In this document: positions 1-6,056 of the stretch, piece by piece
How positions within the stretch are numbered: position 1 is the stretch's first letter
Layout: each line of letters opens with the position of its first letter
Origin: Clostridia bacterium DTU080
GTDB taxonomy: Bacteria > Bacillota > Limnochordia > DTU080
Reading direction: 5' to 3'
Length of the DNA: 8,746 nt
NCBI GenBank assembly: GCA_001513395.1
Contig: LFTP01000359.1
Span: forward strand, 1-8,746
Translations under genes and position numbers: made by a program
Notes under the pieces: model-generated
The model's database searches: none
The model's input: the letters and a program-made list of their open reading frames with translations, nothing else
Told to the model about the DNA's origin: nothing

Positions 1-84
1 AAGAGACAGGGCGTGAATCGATCGTACGGTGTGGCGGTGTTGCACCGTCGACAGTAATCCGTGGAGACAGTCGGAACCATTACG

Positions 85-90
85 GGGAGG
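85..90 (+). promoter_or_regulatory. Shine-Dalgarno GGGAGG that favours the TTG start of the VanW-family gene
   Basis: GGGAGG lies six bases before an in-frame TTG at 97, within a G-rich run. No comparable site precedes the GTG at 61. Choosing 97 removes 12 residues and leaves a short basic N-terminus directly ahead of the hydrophobic anchor, which suits a membrane protein. Confidence 0.6.
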
Positions 91-96
91 GAATCG

Positions 97-1488
97 TTGG
101 CCTTGGCTTCCACGTACCGACGCACCGGAGTCCGCCTGACAGCTTTGGCTCTGGTTGTCTTTTTCTCTTGCTTTCTGGGTATGTTCCTGGCCTTCGGCTT
201 CTCCGAGACGGCAGATCTCATCCTGCCCGGAGTCACCGTCGCGGGCATTCCTGTGGGAGGTCTGGGATCCCGCGAAGCCCTGAACGTTGTCAGCACCGGG
301 CTGCAGTCGAGGATGGAGCGACCGATTCATGTCGTGTGGAGCGGAGGAGGATACTTCATCTATCCTTTGGAAGACGGCATCTCGGCCGATGTCGAAGCCA
401 TGGTCAAAGAGGCGCTGGCCGTGGGCCGGATAGGCAATGCGCTGCAACGCTGGTTGGATCGCTATACACGGACGATAAAGGGAGTTGACATCCCGCTAAT
501 GGTGCAGGTCAGTCCGCGTTTTGACGACCTGCTGCGGGAATTGGGCCACAGGATATATGAACCGGCCAAAGACGCACGTTTCCGTCTTTCCTCGAACGGT
601 ACGGTCAGACTGATACCAAGCCAGGAAGGACAGGAGGCTGACCTCCCGGCGCTCCGTGCGGCAATCATGGACGTCTTGCTCAAACCCGACAGACAGGTAG
701 TGGCACCCACGCGCCCGGTGCAACCGAGATTCACAACGTCGGACGCCCGTGCCTCGGGTATCAAGAGTGTCGTGGCTAAGGCGGAGACGTATTTTGACAC
801 CCGGGATATCAACCGTGTCCACAATCTCAAGTTGGCGGCCGACAGCGTTGACGGCACCCTACTGGCACCGCGGGAGGTTTTTTCCTTCAATCGGAAAGTG
901 GGTCCGCGCTTGGCTGAGTACGGCTACAAAGAAGCTCCTGTGGTGATTAACGGCGAACTGGTACCGGATGTCGGCGGCGGCATCTGCCAGGTATCAACCA
1001 CGTTGTACAATGCCGTGCTCTTGGCGGATTTGGAGGTTAGAACCCGTGTTCCACATTCGATTCCGGTTCCCTACGTTCCCCTGGGCCTAGACGCGGCCGT
1101 GGCCTACGACTATATCGATTTTCGCTTTGTCAATTCTACGGACGACTATCTTTACATCCACGTTTCAATGGACGGCGACCGGCTGACAGTGGCCCTCTTG
1201 GGTGCTAAGTCCGCACCCTCGGCGCGACTGGTCTCTCGAATCGATGCCGTCCATGAAAAACCCGTCCAGGAAATTCCCGATCCGGATTTGCCGGCGGGTG
1301 TGATCGAAGTGGTCCAGGAAGGGGCCCAGGGATACGACGTCACCGTGTGGCGTGTCCGAGAGACTACAACCGGAGAAGAATGGGAAGCCGTCTCGCGCTC
1401 TAAATACAGAGAGCGACCGCGGATCATCCGCGTGGGTATAGGCGACAAGGCAACGCCTTCAATCAGACTTGAGGAAGCATCGCAATAG
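97..1488 (+). CDS. VanW family protein with N-terminal membrane anchor and C-terminal G5-like domain
   Basis: This is a secreted or membrane-anchored envelope protein of the VanW family; its biochemical activity is not established, although VanW was named from a vancomycin-resistance cluster. Counting from the TTG at 97 (463 aa), a basic N-terminus is followed by one hydrophobic helix at about residues 15-35. Next comes LPGVTVAGIPVGGL, the usual lead-in to the putative peptidoglycan-binding domain (about 80-200). The VanW domain spans about 238-370, with NLKLAADSVDGTLL, FSFN and the signature GGGICQVSTTLYNA near 293. A G5-like segment (about 401-448) ends in RPRIIRVGIG. The start is a choice: GTG at 61 is the first start after an in-frame TAA at 55 but has no Shine-Dalgarno, whereas TTG at 97 has GGGAGG six bases upstream. 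It stands alone before a long spacer. Family assignment is secure; role in resistance is not implied. Confidence 0.93.
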   Translation: MALASTYRRTGVRLTALALVVFFSCFLGMFLAFGFSETADLILPGVTVAGIPVGGLGSREALNVVSTGLQSRMERPIHVVWSGGGYFIYPLEDGISADVEAMVKEALAVGRIGNALQRWLDRYTRTIKGVDIPLMVQVSPRFDDLLRELGHRIYEPAKDARFRLSSNGTVRLIPSQEGQEADLPALRAAIMDVLLKPDRQVVAPTRPVQPRFTTSDARASGIKSVVAKAETYFDTRDINRVHNLKLAADSVDGTLLAPREVFSFNRKVGPRLAEYGYKEAPVVINGELVPDVGGGICQVSTTLYNAVLLADLEVRTRVPHSIPVPYVPLGLDAAVAYDYIDFRFVNSTDDYLYIHVSMDGDRLTVALLGAKSAPSARLVSRIDAVHEKPVQEIPDPDLPAGVIEVVQEGAQGYDVTVWRVRETTTGEEWEAVSRSKYRERPRIIRVGIGDKATPSIRLEEASQ

Positions 1489-1943
1489 CCGAGGATCGAA
1501 CCTTTGTGGGCAGGAATACCGCAAGCTACAGGGAAGTACCCTGCCAGGGACTTGTCGATCAAGTGACACGTTGAACATCTGAGTGAATTTGCTCCCTCGA
1601 TTGCATGCTGACAGAAATGGTCGATCGGCGGTGGCAGCGGTTGTCGGCTCATCCGGCCTTCCACCCAGTGACGAGGCAACGACATAAGCACCCTGGGCTG
1701 TGCTTCAATGATCGTCATCGGGTCCAAGGTGCCCGAAAGGTGTCCGGCGAGAAGACTACTGAGCTCAGGTGTTCAGCCCACCCGATCGGTAAGCGGCGAT
1801 GAGCAGGGCCATCCTCACGCACGCTTGCATCCGGTTACAAAACGTCACATGCTTGAAGATAATACCTCACCGACTATCCGGCGCGCGGCAACGCGGGTTT
1901 GTCGGAATCGTATCATCCCTTGTGCTTCGTGGAGGAGACAGAC
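1489..1943. other. 455-base intergenic region without a convincing gene
   Basis: No frame on either strand combines a plausible ribosome binding site, a start codon and a recognisable protein. Visible structure includes GGCAGG (1509-1514) pairing with CCTGCC (1540-1545), which competes with a smaller hairpin CAGGG/CCCTG (1529-1533 with 1539-1543). A perfect 6-bp hairpin AAGCAC/GTGCTT (1686-1691 with 1700-1705) has an 8-base loop. None is followed by a T-run, so none is a classic terminator. The last 110 bases hold the candidate ilvE promoter and leader. I see no T-box, SAM, TPP or glycine aptamer core and no tRNA. Confidence 0.6.
1835..1863 (+). promoter_or_regulatory. Candidate sigma-A promoter for ilvE
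   Basis: GATAAT at 1858-1863 matches five of six bases of the -10 consensus. TTACAA at 1835-1840 lies 17 bases upstream and is a weak -35; GTTACA one base earlier matches four of six with an 18-base spacer. The predicted transcript would begin near 1870, giving a leader of about 74 bases. That leader opens with CCGAC (1870-1874), which can pair with GTCGG (1901-1905) around a smaller CGCG/CGCG stem. This is pattern matching only. Confidence 0.4.
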
Positions 1944-2861
1944 ATGACAAGATATGCGTTCTTTGAAAAACAGTATGTGCCTATGGCAGAGGCCAAGATA
2001 GGTATCAGCACCCACGCCTTTTTGTACGGCACGGCATGTTTTGAGGGCATTCGAGGCTACTGGGCTGAGGATGAGCAGGACCTGCTTATCTTTCGCATGA
2101 AAGAGCACTATGAGCGTCTGTTGAATTCCTGCAAGATTCTGCGCATCAAATCCGAGTATACCGTTGATGATCTTTGCGACATCACCAGGACTTTGCTGCA
2201 AAAGAACGGCGACCGCACTGACGTCTACATCAGACCGATCTTCTACAAGTCAACAGAGGCCATCGGGGTCAAGTTGACGGGTCTGGATGATGCGTTCTTG
2301 CTCTTTGCGGTTCCCTTTGGTGATTATCTGGATATGTCCCGCGGTCTGCGAGCCAGGGTCTCATCATGGCGGCACCTTGATGACAACGCCATTCCCATGC
2401 GGGCCAAGATCAACGGGGCCTACGTGAACGCCGCACTGGCCAAGACGGAAGCATTGGATGACGGCTATGATGAGGCGATCTTTTTGACTAGCGACGGACA
2501 CGTGTCCGAAGGCAGTGCCGAAAACGTGTTTGTCGTTCGCAACGGAGTCTTGATTACTCCGCCTATCACTTCCGATATCCTCGAAGGAATCACTCGGGAT
2601 ACCATCTTCCAAATGGCGTCTTACTTGGGCATTGAGACTCAAGAGCGAATGATCGACCGCACCGAGCTCTACGTTGCCGATGAGGTCTTTGTCGTGGGTA
2701 CCGGGGCTCAGGTATCCCCGATTACCGAGATAGACCATCGACCCGTTGGTGACGGACAGATCGGTCCCGTGGCCAAGCAGATCCAGAGTCTGTACTTCGA
2801 GATCGTTCGCGGCAAGCGGCCCGAATTCCGCAAGTGGTGCACGCCTGTCTTCAACAAATAA
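1944..2861 (+). CDS. ilvE: Branched-chain amino acid aminotransferase (fold-type IV PLP enzyme)
   Basis: This cytoplasmic enzyme reversibly transfers the amino group between glutamate and the 2-oxo acids of leucine, isoleucine and valine, the last step of their synthesis. The 305-aa length is typical. Family landmarks appear in order: YGTACFEGIRGYW (28-40), YIRPIF (95-100), the PLP-binding lysine K155 in RAKINGAYVNAA, DEAIFLTSDG (176-185), SEGSAEN (188-194) with the conserved glutamate E189 that contacts the PLP pyridine nitrogen in this fold, and GTGAQVSPI (252-260). The start is ATG 1944, seven bases after GGAGGAG at 1931-1937; an ATG at 1899 in the same frame has no such site. It appears to be a single-gene unit, with a candidate promoter upstream and a strong hairpin after the stop. 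D-amino acid transaminase or aminodeoxychorismate lyase are related but fit less well, because the FEGIRGYW and YIRPI segments are BCAT-like. Confidence 0.95.
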   Translation: MTRYAFFEKQYVPMAEAKIGISTHAFLYGTACFEGIRGYWAEDEQDLLIFRMKEHYERLLNSCKILRIKSEYTVDDLCDITRTLLQKNGDRTDVYIRPIFYKSTEAIGVKLTGLDDAFLLFAVPFGDYLDMSRGLRARVSSWRHLDDNAIPMRAKINGAYVNAALAKTEALDDGYDEAIFLTSDGHVSEGSAENVFVVRNGVLITPPITSDILEGITRDTIFQMASYLGIETQERMIDRTELYVADEVFVVGTGAQVSPITEIDHRPVGDGQIGPVAKQIQSLYFEIVRGKRPEFRKWCTPVFNK

Positions 2862-2882
2862 GACAGTCGTTGCAGCCGCAGA

Positions 2883-2910
2883 CAAGACGCCCGGCAGGTT
2901 GGGCGTCTTG
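2883..2910. terminator. Perfect 10-bp hairpin between convergent ilvE and the minus-strand small frame
   Basis: CAAGACGCCC (2883-2892) and GGGCGTCTTG (2901-2910) are exact inverted complements around an 8-base loop. It sits 22 bases after the ilvE stop on the + strand and 7 bases after the small frame's stop on the minus strand. That is the expected place for a shared bidirectional terminator. Neither side carries a T-run, so intrinsic termination is uncertain; it may act as a 3'-end stabiliser instead. GCCGCA (2875-2880) and TGCGGC (2925-2930) can form an outer stem enclosing it. Confidence 0.5.
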
Positions 2911-2916
2911 CCTGGG

Positions 2917-3018
2917 CTAGGCCTTGCGGCGGATCACTACGAGCATGGTATGCTTGCTGCGGCGTAGTATCGGATTCAGTACCGGTGTCAGGATGGTAGC
3001 CAGAAAACGTATCAGCAT
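2917..3018 (-). CDS. Candidate 33-aa basic, hydrophobic small protein
   Basis: I do not recognise this protein. Read on the minus strand, ATG at 3018 to TAG at 2917 encodes 33 residues beginning MLIRFLATILTPVLNPIL and continuing RRSKHTMLVVIRRKA. The N-terminal half is hydrophobic with two prolines, and the C-terminal half carries two arginine/lysine patches. A membrane-associating or amphipathic peptide is therefore plausible. It is called because of its signals: AGGAGG six bases before the ATG, and a perfect TATAAT about 50 bases upstream with no good -35. An in-frame ATG at 3048 would give 43 residues but lacks a ribosome binding site. The gene diverges from gcvT and converges on ilvE, with a strong hairpin after its stop. 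Alternatives are a structured RNA or chance. Tiny basic hydrophobic peptides include type I toxins, but nothing here proves that. Confidence 0.45.
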   Translation of the reverse strand: MLIRFLATILTPVLNPILRRSKHTMLVVIRRKA

Positions 3019-3024
3019 TTTCAG

Positions 3025-3030
3025 CCTCCT
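3025..3030 (-). promoter_or_regulatory. Consensus Shine-Dalgarno AGGAGG for the minus-strand small frame
   Basis: The + strand reads CCTCCT here, giving AGGAGG on the minus strand with exactly six bases (CTGAAA) before the ATG whose A is at 3018. This is among the best ribosome binding sites in the window and is hard to explain if the small frame is not translated. Confidence 0.5.
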
Positions 3031-3069
3031 GCCCGTCCTAAATGACATCTTCGCGCGGTTCGGCTTTGC

Positions 3070-3075
3070 ATTATA
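3070..3075 (-). promoter_or_regulatory. Perfect -10 hexamer TATAAT on the minus strand
   Basis: The + strand ATTATA reads TATAAT on the minus strand. The predicted transcript start near 3063 would give a leader of about 45 bases containing the AGGAGG. With a 17-base spacer the -35 position reads TACCGT, a poor match; TTAACA (5 of 6 to consensus) is present but only 12 bases away, and there is no extended TGn. It would need another sigma factor or an activator, or it is a chance match. Confidence 0.35.
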
Positions 3076-3136
3076 TGAGTAACGCAGTGTTAACGGTACG
3101 GGTAGGACATCGATTGCAAGAAAAGGGGGGCGGGTC

Positions 3137-4240
3137 ATGCTCAAGCGCACTCCGCTAAACGAGGTCCACAAGGCGGCAGGGGCGAAGATGGTGGAGTTCG
3201 GGGGTTGGGAGATGCCGGTGCAATACAGCGGTGTATTGGTTGAACACCGCACAGTGCGTACAAAGGCCGGCATGTTCGATCTATCACATATGGGCGAACT
3301 GATGGTCAGCGGTCCGGACGCCATGCAAGCGCTGCAGGCAGTGACCACCAACGATCTGTCAACGTTGGAGGAGGGCCGGGCTCAGTATTCAATCCTTTGC
3401 TTGCCGAACGGCGGAATCATTGATGATATCTTAGTGTATCGTCTGCCCGAGGGTTATCTGTTGGTGGTCAACGCCGCCAACACCGAGAAAGATATCAAAT
3501 GGCTGCAAGAGCAGCTAAAAGGCGACGTTAAGCTGGAAGACCGCAGCGCGGAGACGGCCTTGATCGCTGTACAGGGTCCGCTGGCCGAGGAGATCCTGCA
3601 AAAGCTGACCTCGATCTCTCTGGACGAACTGTATAGCTTCGAATGGACTTCGGGTGATGTGGCTGGGGTAGCCTGCATGATTTCGCGCACCGGTTACACA
3701 GGCGAAGACGGCTTCGAGCTTTACTTTGCCGCTGAACGGGCTGTTAAGGTCTGGGAGGCGCTCATGGAAGTCGGCACTCCTTTGGGCATGGTGCCCGTAG
3801 GTCTGGGAGCCCGGGACACCCTGCGCCTGGAAGCGCGGCTGACTCTCTACGGCAATGATATCGACGAGACGACGACGCCCCTGGAGGCAGGCCTTGGCTT
3901 TTTCGTGAAGCTCGACAAACCCGAGTTTATCGGTCGGGAGGCCTTGCTCGCCCAGCGTGAAGAGGGCGTCCCGAGACGGTTAGTGGCCTTTGTGATGGAA
4001 GGACGGGGGATTCCCCGAAAGGGTTATCCGATCCGCGATGAGCAGGGCAATGAAATCGGTGTCGTCACGAGCGGCTCGTTTTCACCTACGTTGGAGAAAG
4101 ATATCGGCATGGGATATGTGAAAGCGAGTCTGGCGGATGCCGGATCCCGTATCTTCATTGACATCCGAGGCAAGTACCGCCCGGCCGAGATCATCAAGGG
4201 GCGGTTTGTACAGGGGCACACCCGTCGTCGTACGGGATAA
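3137..4240 (+). CDS. gcvT: Glycine cleavage system T-protein (aminomethyltransferase)
   Basis: GcvT takes the aminomethyl group from lipoylated GcvH and, with tetrahydrofolate, releases ammonia and forms 5,10-methylenetetrahydrofolate. The 367-aa length is normal for bacterial GcvT. Visible landmarks: MLKRTPLNEVHKAAGAKMVEF at the N-terminus, FGGWEMPVQY (21-30), AGMFDLSHMGE (44-54), TNDLSTLEEGRAQYS (71-85), and NGGIIDDILVYRL with the folate-site aspartate at D96 (equivalent to Asp96 of the Thermotoga enzyme). RTGYTGEDGFE in the middle and the C-terminal barrel motif GVVTSGSFSPTL complete the family pattern. ATG 3137 follows the G-rich run 3125-3130, an unusual but well-placed ribosome binding site. 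It is the first gene of the gcv operon, 30 bases before gcvH. I could not identify a convincing + strand promoter or a glycine riboswitch in the 118 bases upstream. Confidence 0.97.
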   Translation: MLKRTPLNEVHKAAGAKMVEFGGWEMPVQYSGVLVEHRTVRTKAGMFDLSHMGELMVSGPDAMQALQAVTTNDLSTLEEGRAQYSILCLPNGGIIDDILVYRLPEGYLLVVNAANTEKDIKWLQEQLKGDVKLEDRSAETALIAVQGPLAEEILQKLTSISLDELYSFEWTSGDVAGVACMISRTGYTGEDGFELYFAAERAVKVWEALMEVGTPLGMVPVGLGARDTLRLEARLTLYGNDIDETTTPLEAGLGFFVKLDKPEFIGREALLAQREEGVPRRLVAFVMEGRGIPRKGYPIRDEQGNEIGVVTSGSFSPTLEKDIGMGYVKASLADAGSRIFIDIRGKYRPAEIIKGRFVQGHTRRRTG

Positions 4241-4270
4241 ACACCAAAATCGTGAGAAAGGGTGGTTCTC

Positions 4271-4651
4271 ATGTATCCATCGGAGCTGAGATATAGCGAG
4301 GAGCATGAATGGCTGAAACTGGAAGATGGCAATCGGGCCAGAATCGGTATCACTGAATTCGCTCAAAAAGAACTCGGAGATGTGGTATTTGTTGAGCTGC
4401 CCGAAGAGGGAACGGTAGTGAATGCGGGTGACAGTTTCGCGGTGGTTGAATCCGTAAAAGCCGTTTCCGATATCTACGCCCCTGTGTCGGGCAAGGTGGT
4501 CGAGGTGAACGATGCGCTGAACGACAGCCCCGAGCTGATCAATGAGGACCCCTACGGCGAGGGATGGATAGCCGTCATTGAGGTCTCGGATGTCGCAGAG
4601 ATCGACTCCCTCTTGACTGCGGAGCAGTATCAGCAGCTCGTCGAAGAGTAA
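4271..4651 (+). CDS. gcvH: Glycine cleavage system H-protein (lipoyl carrier)
   Basis: GcvH carries the aminomethyl group on a lipoyl arm between P-, T- and L-proteins. In bacteria using the LipM/LipL route it is also the first octanoyl acceptor. The protein has 126 residues, the usual size. RYSEEHEWLK (7-16), IGITEFAQKELGDVVFVELP (25-44) and the lipoylation motif ESVKAVSDIYAPVSG with the acceptor lysine K63 are all present, followed by LNDSPELINEDPYGEGWI. The start is ATG 4271, preceded by AAAGGGTGG ending at 4265; an in-frame GTG at 4262 sits inside that site and is unlikely. It follows gcvT by 30 bases and precedes gcvPA by 49 bases, a gap that holds a hairpin. Confidence 0.97.
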   Translation: MYPSELRYSEEHEWLKLEDGNRARIGITEFAQKELGDVVFVELPEEGTVVNAGDSFAVVESVKAVSDIYAPVSGKVVEVNDALNDSPELINEDPYGEGWIAVIEVSDVAEIDSLLTAEQYQQLVEE

Positions 4652-4656
4652 GAAGT

Positions 4657-4678
4657 GGGTAGTAGCTACGCACTACCC
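4657..4678 (+). repeat. 7-bp inverted repeat (hairpin) in the gcvH-gcvPA gap
   Basis: GGGTAGT (4657-4663) and ACTACCC (4672-4678) are exact inverted complements around the 8-base loop AGCTACGC. The hairpin starts five bases after the gcvH stop codon and ends seven bases before the gcvPA AGGAGG. Only two T residues follow it, so it is not a strong intrinsic terminator. It could protect the 3' end of a gcvT-gcvH transcript, partially attenuate the operon or mark a processing site, which would let GcvH exceed the P-protein. Confidence 0.45.
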
Positions 4679-4685
4679 TTGGTTG

Positions 4686-4691
4686 AGGAGG
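4686..4691 (+). promoter_or_regulatory. Shine-Dalgarno AGGAGG that sets the TTG start of gcvPA
   Basis: AGGAGG lies nine bases before TTG at 4701. The first start codon in the frame, TTG at 4683, immediately precedes and overlaps the reading of this site (its second and third codons are AGG AGG), so it would have no ribosome binding site itself. The start at 4701 yields MKYIPTT, the expected family N-terminus. Confidence 0.8.
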
Positions 4692-4700
4692 TGCAGCTGC

Positions 4701-6056
4701 TTGAAATACATCCCGACGACTCCCGAAGAAGAAGCCAAGATGCTGGCGGAGATAGGTATTAATTCGATTGAGGAGCTCTTCGAGGATATTCCGGAAGAGG
4801 TGCGCTTTCGCGGGCGACTCAATCTTCCGGAGGCGATGAGCGAGGCTGAGCTGATCAAGCATATGCGGGAGTTGGCATCTCGCAACGCGGATTTGGAGAC
4901 TTACACCTGCTTCATGGGCGGGGGTGTTTACGATCGCTTAGTACCGGCCGCGTTGGCTAAATTGGTGGGGCGTGCGGAGTTTGTGACCACCTACACGCCA
5001 TATCAGGCTGAAGTAAGCCAAGGCGTGCTTCAGAGCATTTATGAATTCCAAAGCCTCATCTGCCTTTTGACGGGACTCGATGTGGCCAATGCTTCCGTGT
5101 ATGACGGAGCGACTGCCTGCGCCGAGGCAGCTCTCATGGCCTGTGCACATACCAGGCGGAACACGATCCTCTTGGCGGAAGGATTGCATCCTGAGTACCG
5201 CCTGGTGGTAGAGACCTATCTGCGGCCGCAAGGATTGACGACGATCACCGTGCCCATGCGCAATGGCCGGCTGGACATGGAGGCCTTACGCGACCATCTC
5301 AGCAAAGACGCGGCCGGTTTGATCATCCAACAGCCCAACTTCTTTGGCTGCTTGGAGGAAGTTGATCCCGTTGGTCAGGCAGTCCATGAAGCCGGCGGTC
5401 TGTACATCGCCTGTGTGGATCCGGTTTCTTTGGCGGTGCTGAAGTCGCCGGGCGGGTATAACGCCGACATTGCCGTGGGTGAGGGCCAGCCCCTGGGCAA
5501 CGCTCCCGGATTCGGCGGGCCGCACGTTGGCTTTATGGCGACCAAGAAGGAACTGATACGCCGATTGCCCGGGCGGATCGTCGGGGCCACAGTTGACACG
5601 GAGGGCCGTCGCGGCTACGTGCTCACCCTTCAGGCTAGGGAGCAACACATTCGCCGTGAACGCGCTACCTCCAACATCTGCAGCAATCAGGCCCTCAATG
5701 CACTGACGGCTGCCATCTTTTTGGCTCTGGTGGGACGTCAGGGCTTGAAGGATATCGCCGTCCAGAGTCTGCAAAAGGCGCACTATGCCTATCGGCGTCT
5801 GTGCGAGTTGCCGGGTTTTGAGCCCGTATTTGACGCGCCTTTCTTCCAAGAATTCACTCTGGCTGTCGACCAGGACGTGGAGAAGCTCAATGAACTCCTG
5901 CTGAAAGAGAAGATCATCGGCGGACTGCCATTGAGTCGCTTCGATTCGCGCTATAAGAACTGGGCCTTGTTCTGTGTTACCGAGGCTCGCACGCGCGAAG
6001 AGATCGATAGACTGGTCACCGTCTTAGGGCGCTTGCGGAGGAGGGAGCTCACATGA
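4701..6056 (+). CDS. gcvPA: Glycine dehydrogenase (decarboxylating) subunit 1, P-protein alpha
   Basis: GcvPA is the N-terminal half of the glycine-cleaving P-protein, which in this lineage is split in two. Together with GcvPB it decarboxylates glycine and loads the aminomethyl group onto GcvH. The 451-aa length matches split alpha subunits. Landmarks: YIPTTPEE at the start, RNADLETYTCFMGGGVYD (61-78), TTYTPYQAEVSQGVLQSIYE (96-115), SVYDGATACAEA (132-143), the QPNFFGCLEEVD segment, and GNAPGFGGPHVGFMATKKEL followed by TLQAREQHIRRERATSNICS. As expected for this half, there is no PLP-lysine motif; that residue is in GcvPB. It begins with TTG and ends in a 4-base ATGA overlap with gcvPB, so the two subunits are probably translationally coupled, consistent with equal stoichiometry. 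Confidence 0.97.
   Translation: MKYIPTTPEEEAKMLAEIGINSIEELFEDIPEEVRFRGRLNLPEAMSEAELIKHMRELASRNADLETYTCFMGGGVYDRLVPAALAKLVGRAEFVTTYTPYQAEVSQGVLQSIYEFQSLICLLTGLDVANASVYDGATACAEAALMACAHTRRNTILLAEGLHPEYRLVVETYLRPQGLTTITVPMRNGRLDMEALRDHLSKDAAGLIIQQPNFFGCLEEVDPVGQAVHEAGGLYIACVDPVSLAVLKSPGGYNADIAVGEGQPLGNAPGFGGPHVGFMATKKELIRRLPGRIVGATVDTEGRRGYVLTLQAREQHIRRERATSNICSNQALNALTAAIFLALVGRQGLKDIAVQSLQKAHYAYRRLCELPGFEPVFDAPFFQEFTLAVDQDVEKLNELLLKEKIIGGLPLSRFDSRYKNWALFCVTEARTREEIDRLVTVLGRLRRRELT

Noticed and set aside
1..57. Frame open from the window edge to TAA at 55-57, possibly the end of an upstream gene
   Set aside because: Only 18 codons with no recognisable motif; a second frame is also open across the same bases, so it cannot be supported.
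168..488. + strand frame overlapping the VanW-family gene
   Set aside because: It is out of frame with a clear family protein, is rich in R, S, G and H as alternate-frame products are, and has no own start signals.
1492..1503. Sequence resembling the complement of a tRNA T-loop (AGGATCGAACCT), suggesting a minus-strand tRNA
   Set aside because: One base of the conserved loop is missing, the flanking stem would be only about three pairs, and no acceptor, anticodon or D arms fit around it.
1605..1802. 65-codon open frame on the + strand in the spacer
   Set aside because: No ribosome binding site precedes its ATG, the composition is not protein-like (many H, R, C), and it resembles no family I know.
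1489..1943. T-box or other amino-acid riboswitch ahead of ilvE
   Set aside because: The T-box signature AGGGTGGNACCGCG is absent and no terminator/antiterminator pair with a T-run is visible.
1799..1960. Possible leader peptide from ATG 1799 reading into ilvE
   Set aside because: It has no Shine-Dalgarno and no run of Leu, Ile or Val codons, and no attenuator hairpin with a T-run follows.
5286..5849. 187-codon minus-strand frame opposite gcvPA
   Set aside because: It lies wholly within a gene of certain identity and has no recognisable domain; its length reflects the codon bias of the + strand gene.
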